Below the pieces are notes generated by a model. That model did not search any database. It saw nothing but the letters and a program-made list of their open reading frames with translations, and was not told the DNA's origin. Shown one piece after another: positions 11,321 through 23,793 of a DNA stretch of 64,000 bases. Each line of letters opens with the position of its first letter. Positions within the stretch are counted from its first letter, which is position 1. Location of the stretch: contig JALIRH010000043.1 of the NCBI GenBank assembly GCA_023055505.1, positions 4,419,896-4,483,895 on the forward strand. Reading direction: 5' to 3'. Made by a program: the position numbers and the translations under genes. This DNA comes from Callipepla californica brunnescens. Lineage: Eukaryota; Chordata; Aves; Galliformes; Odontophoridae.

Positions 11321-13891
11321 TTGAAGGAGAAGAAAAAGGTCTTGGTGTTACATCAGCACCTCGGGTAGTTCCATGTTCCTTTTGAGGGGTAGCATGAATG
11401 CTAGGAAAATGTGCCTCCTTTCCAGGATCTGCTCTTCATCTTTTGCCCCATTGCCACACACTGTCTTCTAGAGCAGGTATTGCCATCAGACTCATTCCCT
11501 ACTTCACATCTTTCACAACCAAAACTGAAGAATATGTAGACTTCTGTGGAGAGTTGAGGAAATGTTTGGAGAAATGAGAAGCCACTGAGTTATCAAATCG
11601 CATGGCAGCAGACCTCTGCAGAACCACAATGTGCTGCAGGTAGCCCTGCAGTGTACACAAGCAAGGGCTTGGAGTGATCCCCATAGAGCATCCAGGCACT
11701 TCCCATGTACTTGGCAGTGCATTATCACCTGGAGCTGCCTGGCAGATCAGTGCTGCTCCAGCAGCTGGCCCTAGCATGACTATGGCATTGACCAGAGAGG
11801 CCAGGTGCTATGGAGCATAGCAGATCATTGCAGAGGACCTCACCTTCACTGGGAACCCCAAGGAAATTCGATTTCATTCCTCAAATTTGGGTGAAGCTCC
11901 TGTGCCACCTTCTGCTACTTTTGCGTCACCCACACTCAGCTGGCGCACAGTGTGCCTAAATCCCTTATTTTTCATGTCTGTTGCAGTACACTCCTTGCTC
12001 CCCTCTTGCCCTGGCCACTAGTCCAGGCCTGACCATTATAACTCTAACCTCTTTTGATGCTTTGCCTATATCCTAAGTAATTCCTCTCTTTCCCCTAAAA
12101 TTCCCCCATCTGTTACACTGTTTTCCTCCCCCACACCTCACTGCTGACAGCAGCTTCCCACTGCCCTAGCACACCAAACACCTCCACTCTTAGTTGTTCC
12201 TTCATGTGCACTGCTGCTAACACCAGCACAAGACTGAGTGTGCATGGGAGCAAGATATTTATACTGACAGAACAGCTTTGTTCCCACGCCAGATTCTTTG
12301 TTCCAGCTGTGCTCATTTAATCTAATTGTTGCCCTGACATCATTAACTGTGGATTGCATATATACAGCAGAACCACAGTGTGACAGCCCCTACAAGGGGT
12401 GGTCAACAAGGCTTTAGCACTCTCTATTTGATGACACTCAGTATGTAATGGGAATGAAAGGTAGGGGAATTAAGATATCTTTCCAAAGAGCAGGTTTCTG
12501 AGTGTATACAGAACCAAATAGAGGGTACCAGGGCACAGGCAGTATCTGCATGAGAGCTCCTGGACACAGACACTCTTAGAGGAAGGGTTCTTAAGCAGAT
12601 ACCCTGAGTAGAAGGGGGTCCTTGAGTGTAAATGTCATATGCTTCACAGTGCACATTACAGAGGAGATAAAACTGAGCTGAGCTTGAGCTTCAGGCACTC
12701 AAAACAGCACTATATGATCTTCTGGTCAGGAGTTCTGTGCCTTTGGGGCAGGCCTAGGTACACAGCAGATTAGAAAGAGGTTGTCTCCTGGCTTATGGAG
12801 AGCCATGAACAGAGGAGGCTGCAAATCCAGCCATCACAAATCCATCCAAATGAAGAAGACTGTTTTCCTTGTGTCAAAGTAGTGCTGGCGTTTCATGACA
12901 TATAAATACCTGTGTGTTGGAAAGAGCAGGAAGAACAGAATAGAATTCTGGTGTGCGGGAGGTTTGTATTAGGCTGCATTTCATGTTACCTCCTGTCCAG
13001 AACAGGAAGATACGAGGAAAATGAAGCCTGAATATACAGTATGCAGTTATCCTGTCCTGTCATAGCTGCCTCACCTTCCTGGTCCTGGGAGCTGGCTGGA
13101 GGAGGGGAGGTCTCAAACTCAACATCTCAGTGGAACAGAACTCATTTGCCGTCTTCTCTGCACCCTTCACTGCACAGCTAGCTCCCAGCTAGGCCCCAAG
13201 CTCTAGTTTATTCCTTCAAGATTCACCATGCAGTCATTGTAATGCATGTAATGCCAGGTGAACTGCAAAAGCCTGTCTCTAGGGGAGTCTGGGACATTAT
13301 GTTTCCATAACTCCTAGCAGCTAGAGACAAGCTTCGAATCAGTCTATCCTTTCATTTACAGAAGTGTTAAGAGACCAGACAGGAAGTGATGTCATCTTTC
13401 TTCACCCACCCACACCTCCCTTGTCATATGACATCATTCTCACAATTTCCAACTCCGCCTGTATTTTTAAACTACTCCTCTAAAACTCTCATTCTAAAGT
13501 ATATTCAGCTTTATCTACATGAGGCACTTTTTAGTATTTTCCAAAGAAGCTGCTTTTGCTGAAAAGCTTGAGATCTTCCCATTCTGAGTTCATGGCACCA
13601 GCATTCCTGAGATGCTGATTAATGACTTCATGCTAATGCAAGAAATGCAGCCAGCTGTTCTCTGGCACTAACAACTAGTTAAGGAAAGCTGGGCTCTAGG
13701 AAACACTTTATACAATCCAAGATGCTCTTACAGTACCAGCAAACAATATTCTTGCTTAGACCACATGAAAACAGGAACCTTCTAGTGAAGCATAAAGGTA
13801 GAGTCACACACCCAGACTGCCAATCATAAAGGAAAAGCAAGAATGTGTAATTCAGTTCTCCCTCTCACCACTCCACCTTTCTTCTCTACAG

Positions 13892-13928
13892 CTCAGAGAA
13901 AAAAAAAAAAAAAGAAAGAAAAAAAAGA
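13892..13928 (+). repeat. A-rich tract
   Basis: A homopolymeric A run is followed by GAAA/GAAAA units. It could be an old poly(A) tail of a retrocopy, but I recognise no coding sequence immediately upstream. Confidence 0.6.
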
Positions 13929-14732
13929 AGTGTGAAGCTGGAGTGGAATTAATTGGCTGGAGTTGGAGCTGCCATAATGTCCAAATAGTAGCTAGGCTGC
14001 AGTAAAGGAAAGAAAATGGTATGAAGCTACCTGCAAATTCATGGCAGGATCACCCTGCATACTGAATCAGTAGATCCTCCGTATGCAGCTCTTCATAGCT
14101 TGAACCTTCCCTGGCAGTAGGTACCAAGTGATGGTTCATGCCAGCATCTGCAGTCCTGAGGATATTGCTGCTAGCAGGTCCGTTTCAACCACACCTCAGA
14201 GAGGTTGCTGAAGACTTGACAGAAAGGAAGCCAAATGGAAAACTTCTCAAATCAGCTAGTGGGAAATATGGAGGATTTCACATTAGCAGGGTGCTAAGCA
14301 TCTCTGCAACCAGTGATCCATAGCGGGCTGAAATGCCTGCTCCTTACTGTGCTGTGTGGGCTTTATTCCTGAGTGTGCCTCAGAGTGTTCTTCTGAGAAA
14401 ATTGCCCTTCTTCTTTCTTCCCTCCCACCCAGTTAGAAGTTGTCATCATAGACACACTGTCTAAGCCTTTTGTTAGAAAAAGACTTCACTCTGTGCTGAA
14501 GTTCAGCCATTTGTGGCTAGGAATAAACAGATTTTTAAGAAGACATCTACTCTCAGTGTCAAGATCCTCTGGTTCATAAAGCTTATTCCACGTTTTCTTC
14601 TGTTTCCTTTTTTCCCTCCACTGTGCAGTACTAGTAGAATTTTCTAGAAAGTGGACCCAGCTAGAAGCAGCCAAGCATGTTTCCCAGCATGTTAACTTCA
14701 CTTATCAGATGGAACTCTGTACCTTTCCTTCT

Positions 14733-14860
14733 CCCTTCCCTTCCCTTCCCTTCCCTTCCCTTCCCTTCCCTTCCCTTCCCTTCCCTTCCCTTCCCTTCCC
14801 TTCCCTTCCCTTCCCTTCCCTTCCCTTCCCTTCCCTTCCCTTCCCTTCCCTTCCCTTCCC
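14733..14860 (+). repeat. (TTCCC)n pentanucleotide microsatellite
   Basis: About 25 virtually perfect CCCTT units span about 128 bp of pure pyrimidine on the plus strand. All reading frames through it lack stops, which explains the Phe-Pro-Ser-Leu and Gly-Lys-Glu-Arg repeat frames on the two strands; these are not genes. Perfect long units imply recent slippage and probable length polymorphism. Confidence 0.95.
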
Positions 14861-17800
14861 GCAGCTTCATTCAGCAAAACATAAGGCCAAATGAGGGTAC
14901 TTTTAAGTCAGAGAAAAGTTTGGTTTGGAGAAAGAGCATCACAAGTTCACCCTCTGCTGGCCACTCCAGCTCTGCAGCTCCACATTCTTCAGCATGGCCA
15001 GAAAACTTCAGCAGCACTTACAGTATTGATTGAAAATAACAGGGATCAGTGGCTACAGATTTGACAGTGCACTCCCAAAAGATGCTGCAAAGAAAGGACA
15101 ATGTGCTGGGCTGGGAATATCAGTACGGATCTGTCCTCATATTTCATAGTCAAAAGTGCAGGCTCAGCACAGCCCCTCCCTTGGACTCTAAACACACAAG
15201 GAGCTCTTTGTTTTGGAGAAGAGGATAATCTGGGAAGGAAAATTGCAAGCAGTATTTTTGGAACAAGCCAGGAATGAAATCCCATTAAGTTTTACCAAAT
15301 AAAGGAGAGCTGGAGAACTCAGGCATCCCTGTCTGCTGATGGGGCTAAGCAGAACAGGGACCCATAGTAATGGCATCTGCCAGCAGCATTTACTCAGCTC
15401 TTCCAGTCCCAGAGATTGCTTGAGGTGTTCTGGTGAGCTGCCAGAAAATGTGTTCTGTTTCCCCACCCCATGTCTCCTCCTGTCTGATGGGCCACAGTCG
15501 GTCATGTCACACACCAGGCTGCTGGTGGCCATGGCACTTCAGGACAGACATTCTCAGATAGCAGAACTGGAGGAAAAGAAACGCCTTTCTTCACATGTGT
15601 TTTCCTCTTTTTTCCTCCTGGTCTTTAGAGCCCACCCACCACTCCATTCCCCGTGCTGCCTTCATTGATCCCATGCCTCTTCTCAGCACAGCCCAAGCCA
15701 ACTGCAAAGACTCAGCAGCCTTGTGCCAAACATCCCTGCAGTTTTTCCTTTCCCCCACTTTCTTTACTCGCTTTCTTACAGATGATAAATGCATTTTGTC
15801 CCTGACCCTGTGTGCTGTTATTCAGAGGCAAGTCAAGCCCTGTGCCAGACACAGCATGAGCCAGAAGCCAGAAACAATGCACTGAGCAAATTGATGTCCC
15901 TTCCATAGAGCCACTCATGTCTACTGAATGTAGGCAACCACATTCAGAGATTCTTGGGCCAATCCATCCTCACCAGATGGTCTGGGATCGTGGTGCAGCC
16001 ACTGGGTGCAAATACAAGTCTCGAGCTCTTTATGTAGCCATACAGATGAGTGATGGGGGCTGATGCCATGGCTTTCCCAGCCAACCAGCTGGTGGAGGTG
16101 GTAGGCCAGGCACCGCTACTTGTGTGCGCTGCACTGAACTGCAGATTTGTACTGGAGCTCTTCAGTCTGTTCTTGGAGCCTGTCAGATACATGGATATCA
16201 CAGATAAGCAGCCTGAATTTCACATAGTATGCTCCTGTTTCTTATTTTCCTTTTCTGCATTTGACTGCCTTAATTGCCTGAGTTTTCTTTAGTGCTCTTT
16301 TTTACTAAAAGAGTCAGGATCATCACCCCTATGCACTTTAGGTGTTTCTATTTCATGCTCCTTCTCTGTCCAGTGGAAAGATGACCAATTCCAGATGACT
16401 GGAGCTCTGAGCCAGCATCTGTGCCATTTTCTTGGTTTATCTGATGATTTATTTACTTTATTTTTCCTATGCCCTGATTATAGGTCAATCACCATGGAGA
16501 GAAAACAAAGGTAAATAAGCCTTTCTTAATTCTATTGCTTAGTTCTAGTCCCAGGTAGGACTCTACAGGCAGAGTGTTCTGCCATCATGAGTGCAGATAG
16601 AGAGCATTCAGCCTACAGCAGAGCCTGCCAGCACTGTTTTGTTTTATTTTTTTTCCTGGAAAAGGATGCTCTTTTGACTAAAAACATTGCTAATATCACA
16701 CCACACTGCATGAGACATTGGTAGTTCTGTCAGTGGGACAAGTTCCCATACACTTGAAATTTCAAGGCCTCACAATTGCCCCATCACAAAGCTCAGCAAG
16801 AGATAAGTTCTCATCATAAAGAATTTGTGTTTCTATAAAATACTTGTGAAAGACAGCAAAGGGTGACATCTTCACCTAAAATGTCACTCAGATAAGTGAC
16901 ATCAGTGGGGGATTTTACGCTCTGAATTTTGAACAGTTTGTCCTGAATTACGACCCCTCTTCTGTTGTTATTGCCATTACAAAACAGGCACACAGTACAA
17001 TAATGGGGTCGCTTTCTGAAAACTCAAGCATTTATTTTTCTTCTTTTTTTCAGAGATCTCCAGGTAGCCAGAATACATTTCAGATATAATTATCAGAATA
17101 AAACACATTCATTATTTCCTTAATATAAAAAGTCAATTTCAAGAAAACCCACTCATATTTTTAATAGTTCTCTACAAAAATCCCTGATATAAATATATGT
17201 TCCGACATCTACAGGCTACAAATTAAAAACAAACTTTTATAGCATGCTTTTCTTCTTCAGATGAGAAATTCAGGACTTAGTCACAGGACATGACAGGAAA
17301 TAATGCGTATTTTAAAGGCCCTGGACAAGCTTCATGTGCCCATTCCATGAACTTGGGCAAAGGTCTAAGAGCAGTGCAAAACAATTAGCAACCCCATGGA
17401 CATAGGACAGCGCTCCAGGTATGTGCCTGGCTTTTTCTTTTCTAAGTTTTCATTTTCCGCTCTTTCTGATTGTGTAAAGTTAACATAACCTGAACTGTAA
17501 CTTGTTAAACTGAAAGGTAAAGAAAGTGATGTATGGTATCCTTTACAAGGCTGTGATTTGACAAGGAGTGGATCAGAATATGCTGACAGTGATGGAATCA
17601 CTACATCATTATTATATACATCATTATTATATACATAGTTGAACAAACTGCAGAGGGCTGCCATTTACCATCCAATATTAATATATTATGTTGTGTTGAT
17701 GTTACTGTTTGTTTGGGTTTTTTTTAATACAGTTACATTCCAAAGTTGGAGTAAAAAAAAAATCTTAAGATTATTAAAGTGCATAACTTCTGTCCTAGGG

Positions 17801-18303
17801 AAGTAAAGAGAAAGGTGAACATGACCCAGAGAAAGAAGAAAGTTCTACCTTTAACATTTTACTTTCTGATTTTCTCAAGGTTGTGCATGTCACTGTCACA
17901 TGCTAGGATGTCAGCAGGCTCTCAAAGCAGCTAGCGCTGATGAAGTAAGATCAGGACTGAATGAAAGTACCACTGCATACTTGCAAAAGTTGAGGTCCTC
18001 TGTCTTGAAGATTCAAAATCTGATGCCTAGTTGTGTTCACATTCCAACACAGGAGCTCTTATCTGTTTTCAGCTAGAAAAGGATGTTAAAATCGCCACAA
18101 CTGTATGTTCATTAGAGGCAATGGGTAAACTGGTTGTTAATGCCAATAATCTGAGATTATGAGATGGGAACCGTTGGAGAAAGCAAGTCATTCTGTAAAT
18201 GTTCATGACATATTTAAACCTAATCTTCCAATCTTCCATAAGAATGAAAATCCACCACAAGAACACCTGAGTTTTAAATGGAGAAAAACTGAGACCTCTT
18301 TTG
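14861..18303. other. No recognised gene or transposon
   Basis: Nothing is identifiable as an exon or transposon. Overlapping frames on both strands around 15046-15918 (60-114 codons) have no recognisable domains and are mutually antisense. The 16800-17700 part is AT-rich. A 15-bp duplication is annotated separately. Confidence 0.5.
17603..17636 (+). repeat. 15-bp tandem duplication
   Basis: The unit ACATCATTATTATAT occurs twice, followed by a partial third copy (ACAT). Confidence 0.85.
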
Positions 18304-18366
18304 ATGAAATGAAATGAAATGAAATTGAAATGAAATGAAATGAAATGAAATAATGAAATGAAATGA
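18304..18366 (+). repeat. (GAAAT)n microsatellite
   Basis: About 12 units of ATGAA/GAAAT are interrupted by GAAATT and AAATAATG variants. Confidence 0.9.
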
Positions 18367-19277
18367 AGCATCTGTGTGTATAAATGCTGGTAAATAAATA
18401 ATAGGTTGAGAGGGACATATTAAATGTCTGAGTAAATAGAATACTCCCAAATAGTTCAAAAAGATTGTGAAGCAACAGAGAAACAGTCAATATGCTCTGT
18501 CATGTTCTACATACAATTACAATATGGAAAGGAAAAAGAAAATACCAAGAAGCAGCTTAATAACAGTATGACACAAACAGTAAATCTTTGTTCAAGCAGC
18601 GCAATAGAAATCTTGCCAAATAGCTACTAGACCCAATACAATAGATGAGAAGGTAAGACATTTGCCTTGTCATTGCAGATCCACTTTGTAAGAAGGGGTT
18701 TACAGAGAAAGATTTTGGTAAGGCTCCCACAGCAAAACCCTTTTTTTTGCAGGGGAAAGATGAGGATCTGGCTTAAGGTAACATTTCAGTAGAAGAGGTT
18801 TGGAAACGAGGGAAAAATGATCAGCAAAAATTAGGCAGCAGTAGATAGTTTTGAAGTTCTAGTGGAATGGAAGGTTGAAAGCAATGAGCTGGTTATAGCT
18901 GTGTAATTCACTTCTTAAAACAACTTCTGACCTAGAAAGTAGAACATGGCATTTCAGTTGTTATAAGTGTCCTGAGAAGGCAGGCCAACTAAGGCACAAG
19001 AAGGTCAACTTCTGTGGACATCTGAATGGGAGTAATTAAAATCAAGAATACAGTTAACTGAGATACAGAAAAATAAGGTATATTAGAGAAAGGCCAGTTC
19101 TTGAATAATGTTCAGCACTGGAAGATACTTGTACCACGCAGACACTCTTTATTACCATCTCCCATCTCAGCTGAGGCAGTTTCGTGGATCTACTTGCTGT
19201 CCCCCCTGCAAGGTATCCTTCAGAATTGGATCATGGCTGAGAACCCTGTGAATATGACACGAATGCCCAAGGACAAC
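18367..19277. other. No recognised feature
   Basis: AT-rich intergenic-looking sequence with no gene or repeat that I can name. The element boundary at 19278 is preceded by sequence without primer-site character. Confidence 0.5.
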
Positions 19278-19500
19278 TGTTGCGGTGACCCCACGAGGAT
19301 GAACCATGGCTGCGTCAGAACGATCTTCTTAAGATGCCGACGCAAGGACTCAGAGAGACATCAATATGATTATGCAGCTGAGCCAACTTTATTGCACAGG
19401 TTGCAATATTTTATACCCCTGAACACATGCTATTTTTAGAATAATTGCTAAGCAGTGGTTCTTGCTCTATCCTTGCGAGATAAGCAGTGTCCAATTAGCA
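19278..19500 (-). mobile_element. Retroviral LTR (class II-like), minus strand
   Basis: Read on the minus strand, a TATA box (TATAAAA, plus 19409-19415) is followed about 20 bp on by AATAAA (plus 19388-19393), then an R-U5-like stretch that ends in ...CCGCAACA at 19278. This spacing and the CA terminus are LTR-like. The U3 start is not resolved and could lie beyond 19500. I find no matching target duplication and no primer-binding site below 19278, so it is a solo or truncated LTR. Confidence 0.65.
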
Positions 19501-21402
19501 GAGATATTATGATTCTATGATCCAGTAGCCTGCACATCAAAGTTAAGTTTAGAATGAGTTCTCCTAAGGAAAAATCCAGACAGTGAAATACAAATTAAAA
19601 AGGAAAAGGCTTCCAGTTCCTGCAAGTGGCTGTCCCCCCAGTAAGCTGTCTCACTCTTCTCAGAGTAGGTACCAAACAATTGCTACATCCACAGCTTTCT
19701 TTCCTGCCAGTAGTATAACACACATCTTTACTCCAAGACCTCTTGCTGGAGTGGAATGTTTCAGTACCAGAATCCTCTGTAAGATATGCACAAAGACCAA
19801 AGAAGGGTGATACATTTCTGCAGACATTTTTTTGGAGTGGGGTATAACTATAGGTATGGGTGAAATAATGAGATGCTTCTAAAGGAAGTAATCAACATGG
19901 CAGTAACAATAAACACAATTTTTCCAGGCAGCTGCAGAATCATTCATGTCAAAGCCATGCCCACCTCACTGGAAGCTAATGAGCTATGTCTTTCCACAAG
20001 TCGATGGATAAAACATCACCATCTGATGTATGCTTGTATGTTCCAGCACAATCTTTCAAAAACACCTGGAGGCAGTAGCCATGCAGTTAAACATAAAAAC
20101 ACCTAGGAAGCAAGTACTGCAAAAACTGAGAGCAAGAAGCATGAAGGTCATCAGGGTACAAGCTCTCCATTACATGTAGTTTGCTCCAGTGCTTGGAGAG
20201 GAAAACACAAGTGTTCCATTTAGTTTTGCATTCTCTGAGCAGCACAGTACAACAACAAAGAGCACTGGCTTTCTTGTCTGAAGGCTTGGAAGGATCTGTC
20301 TTACTGTAAACTGAGATCCCTTTTGTTTTTCTCTGTGAAAGACTTTCAGAGTACATACAGACTGGGCCTGGCTGCTCCCCCCACTGTCACTATTACAAGA
20401 TGCATCTGGAGATGAGGATATATCTCATTGCATATGGGCAGATATCTTCTTCCCAGAGATCTTAGCCACAGACAAGAGACACAAGCTAAACAGAAGAAAT
20501 GAGTCAATGGTATGGCAGTGAGTAGAGTTGTAAATTCAGGGTTCATGTCTTTTCCTAGAGACTGGATGGTTTCTGCACTTGTTTTGCATTTCAGCTGGCT
20601 GCTCTTGAGAGTAGCCATGATGCAAAGAGACCATGATGCAAGGGAAGCTTCCTGCTTCCTTTCTCAGTCCTCTGTCCTCATCAGCATAAAATATCCACAC
20701 AGCTTACAGAAAAGTGCTGTTCTTCACTGCCTTCTCTCTGATCTCAGTCAGCAGACACTATAACCTCTCCAGTGCTGATTGGAAAGGTGTTGTGCATGTG
20801 TTTCTAGGTCCTTGCTGTCATAGTCTCTCCACAGGAACCTGGTGTAGGCACACATCTGTTAAGAACACACTGAGGCAGAGGCAGCAGGGTGGTAAGCAAG
20901 CCTTTTACCTTCTCCGTGAGGATGGGGAGAGTCTTGGACTCTCTTCCCCATTCTCTAGGCTCAGTCCAAGACATATAGATGGGCCTCGGTCAGCAGAATC
21001 TTCCATGCAAGGAGCAGCAATGTGCTGAGTACTTGCTCTAGAAAGGGACTGCCATATCTCAACTGGGCATGGGTGATGGCTCTGTTCTGTGCAGGGATCA
21101 GTCAAAAGCTCTTATCTGTATGTAATACCACAGGGGCTGTGTTGTCACTTATCCCTGAGTGTGCAGCCTGGTCCAGATGTGCAAAACCAAGATTATGGAA
21201 AGAGTTAAGGAAAAACAGTGCATTGGGTAGTGGGGAATAGGGATCTCCCTTGTGCTCCTCACTGTGACTTTTATATCTCTAGGCCCATATGCTTCTGCAG
21301 GAATCACTGTGTAACTATGTACACCTTAACTCAAGAAAAATTGTTGGACAGAGACCTGGGGATCTACTGAGGCCTACTCAAGGTGTAGGTGTAAGTATTA
21401 TC
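19501..21402. other. No recognised gene
   Basis: Part of the left end may still be U3 of the preceding LTR. An ATTATGATTCTATGATCC string near 19505-19522 resembles CR1 octamers but has no CR1 body. Open frames on both strands (72-112 codons) carry no recognisable domain. Confidence 0.45.
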
Positions 21403-21966
21403 TGTCATGGTTTTATGATTTTTTGGCATTGGTATTCCACATCATAACATCACGTAGTGCATTAAGAGTCAAAGAGTTAATACTCCAGCTCCATGGATCA
21501 TTGATAATTCCAGGTATACCTGTCTCAGAAGAGAAGAAGAACTACATTCCCCAGAGGACTGTGCGATGCTTTACGTATTTCCGCACAGAGGGAACAGATA
21601 AAAACTGTCTGCGGTCACGGGACACTCTCTTTCCTTAGGGATCACTCAGCAGTGGGTGCTCGCCGCTGTCTCGCCTTCAGCGTTAGTGTAAGGCCTTTGG
21701 TTTATCGGACACTCTTGCTCATTTTATTTGATTTATTAGCTTCAATTCCAATTATATTGTATTATATTGTGTTATTTTGTTTTCTGATATCTTATTTAGT
21801 AAATTAGCCTTCCTCCTCAGATCGTTGCCACTGTTTTGTTCCTAGGCCCATCTCCCTTTCCTCTTTTCCCTTTCCCCCTTCCCCTTTCCTGGGGCGTGGG
21901 TCCGTGGGTCCCCCCCAACCAATTGTTGTGGAACCAGGCCGAACCAGCCTGGTAAACATTACCACA
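21403..21966 (+). mobile_element. ERV-L-type LTR, plus strand
   Basis: The sequence starts TGTCATGGTTTTATG and aligns by eye along its length with the minus-strand LTRs at 53016-53572 and 60811-61397. Shared landmarks are TGGTATTCCACATC, AACTGTCTGCGGTCACGGGA with a TATA-like GATAAAA just upstream (21597-21603), AGCAGTGGGTG, TTTATCGGACACTCT, and a conserved TTAGTAAATTAG where AGTAAA (21798-21803) may be the poly(A) signal. The 3' end is blurred (GGTAAACATTACCACA) and I see no target duplication. It is probably a solo LTR that has lost its clean terminus. Confidence 0.8.
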
Positions 21967-22004
21967 ACTAAGATATATGTTGTTTGAGCCCATCCGGGTG
22001 ATAA

Positions 22005-23793
22005 TGAGTGCCTAGGGTTTTGGCATAGGCAAGAGAGAAACTTACAGGTGGTAAAAGCCACGTGGAAGTGGTCATGAGTAGTGTCCACCAGGAGTCTGTC
22101 TTGGAACCAGAGCTCTTCAGCATCTTCATCAATGACACATACAATTGGATGGAGGGTACCTGCCGCAGATTCAGGGTCCGAATCGATTGCACTCGGATGG
22201 GGAAGCACAACAGGACTCAATATGAGTAATCAGGCTTCAGTTTATTACCCAGACAGCCTTATTCTTATAGTGTTTAAGACAGGGGCGTATAGAAAATATC
22301 ACACAATCATTGGTAGAGAGCCTTGAGAGAAACAACTTTAAAACAACTCCCAACAATTAACAGCAGTGAGAAACACATCTTGGAGGAGGTAACTTTTGAT
22401 ATCATCCTAATCCTAAGAAACCCAGGCAGGAATGCGTCAGTGGCAGATGTGAAATGCGGCGTTGACAGGGCGTCCCCTGCTTCAGAGTGCACTTTTCCTC
22501 TCCCACTCACCACAAACCATCTCTGTGCCTTTACTTTTCTCCAGGTTCACACAGTGTAGTTTCCTTTGAGCACCATATCAGTGTGGCCAGTGCATAACAC
22601 AGAGCCCAAAGGGAACCTGCTAGCTAAACAGAATAGACTATGAAGGACAGTTTACTCTAAAAAATACCTGTAGTTACAATTATCAGCAGTCCTGTAAGGC
22701 CTTCTTTGCTGAAGGCAGACTGAATAACATAATCACAGAAGTTTCCCATAGACGTCTTGGCAGCTGAAGCAGTTCATGTCTGTCTTGAGTTGTTTGTCAC
22801 TTGGCCCAGGGACATCGTGACCTCCTATCAACATCTAGTACTTTTCTATGAGCATATAGTCTGTGCTGCCATGCAAGCTATGTTCGTACATATTGCTGTA
22901 ACCTTCCTGCTCCTGCAGCCATTCTCCAACAGGTACCCTCTGCGAGTTTGCTGAATACAACTAGCAAAGTGGTGCATGTGATGCAACAGAAAGAAGGGAT
23001 GCCATTCAGAAGGCCCTGGACAGGCTTGAAATTTGGGCCCGTGAGAGCCTACTGAGATTCAACAAGGCCAAGTACAAGATGCTGCACCTGGATTGGAGCA
23101 ATCCCATATGCATACAAATTTGGAGAACTCAGTGAGAGCAGCCCTGTGGAGAAGGACTTTGGGGTCCTGGTGGATGAAAAGTTCAACATGAGCAAGCAAT
23201 GTGTGCTGGCAGGTCAGAATGACAGCAGTACCCTGGGCTGCATCAACAGAGGCAGCAGGGCAGGGAGGGGACTGTCTCTTTCTGCTCTGCCATCATGAGG
23301 CCCCATCTGGAGTACTGCACTCAGGTCTGGTGCACCCAGCACAAGGAGGTTTGAAGCTGCTGGAGTGGGTCCAGAGTAGGACCAGCAGAATGGTCAGAGG
23401 GCTGGAGCATATCTCCTATGAAGGGTTCAGCCTGGAGATGGGAATACTCTGGGGAGACTTCATTGCAGCCTTCCAGTAACTGTGGGGAGATTTTACATAG
23501 GAGAGAGAGCAAATTTTTGCACAGACTGATAGAGGATAGGATAAGGGGGAAATGGCTCTAAACTAAAAGAGGGAAGACTGATTAAATGTCAGGAGGAAAT
23601 TCTCTACTCAGAGGTCAATGAAGCCCTGGCATTGCTGCCCAGAGAAGCTGTGGGTGTCCCATCCCTGAACGTGCTCAAAGTTTGGATGGGGTCCTGGACA
23701 GCCTTATCCGGTGGGGGGCATCCAGCACACCAGGTTGGAACTAGATGACTTTTGAGGTCCCTTCCAACCTAAGCCATTGCATGATTCTGTGCA
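22005..23793 (+). mobile_element. CR1 split by a solo LTR
   Basis: Plus-strand CR1. The left piece (about 22005-22160) encodes an RT block resembling SVLEPELFSIFIND. After a 771-bp LTR, CR1 resumes at 22932 with GGTACCCTCTGCGAGTTTGC, the segment just before the catalytic site, and runs to the 3' end at about 23791 (CATGATTCTGTG). In the right piece the sense blocks AIQKALDRLEIWA, FNKAKYKMLHLDW, RPHLEYCTQVW and GWVQSRTSRMVRGLEHI are scattered over several frames. The gap site makes it clear that this was one element before the LTR arrived. Confidence 0.85.
22161..22931 (-). mobile_element. Solo LTR, 771 bp, 6-bp target duplication GGTACC
   Basis: GGTACC precedes the element (22155-22160) and follows it (22932-22937). 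The element has TG...CA termini, TGCCGCAG to CTCCAACA on the plus strand. On the minus strand a TATA-like element (CTATAAGAAT, plus 22261-22270) and AATAAA (plus 22241-22246) lie toward the end at 22161, fixing the orientation. A 6-bp duplication is typical of class II (alpha/beta, ERVK-like) integrases. There is no internal sequence, so recombination between two LTRs has removed the provirus. Confidence 0.9.

Larger units (their letters stand above)
10009..14732. other. No recognised gene or transposon
   Basis: The region is ordinary intergenic-looking sequence, moderately AT-rich. It contains a short CA-rich microsatellite (11283-11320) and an A-rich tract (13892-13928). Open frames such as 10156-10431 (91 codons, cysteine-containing) show no family signature, no repeat and no splice context that I can support. 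Confidence 0.5.

Noticed and set aside
14661..15033. Open frames with Phe-Pro-Ser-Leu repeats (plus) and Gly-Lys-Glu-Arg repeats (minus)
   Set aside because: They are open only because the (TTCCC)n microsatellite has no stop in any frame.
15188..15885. Mutually antisense frames of 60-114 codons
   Set aside because: No family motif; chance open frames in GC-richer sequence.
21398..21975. Target duplication around the 21403 LTR
   Set aside because: The flanks TTATC and ACTAA do not match and the 3' terminus is mutated.
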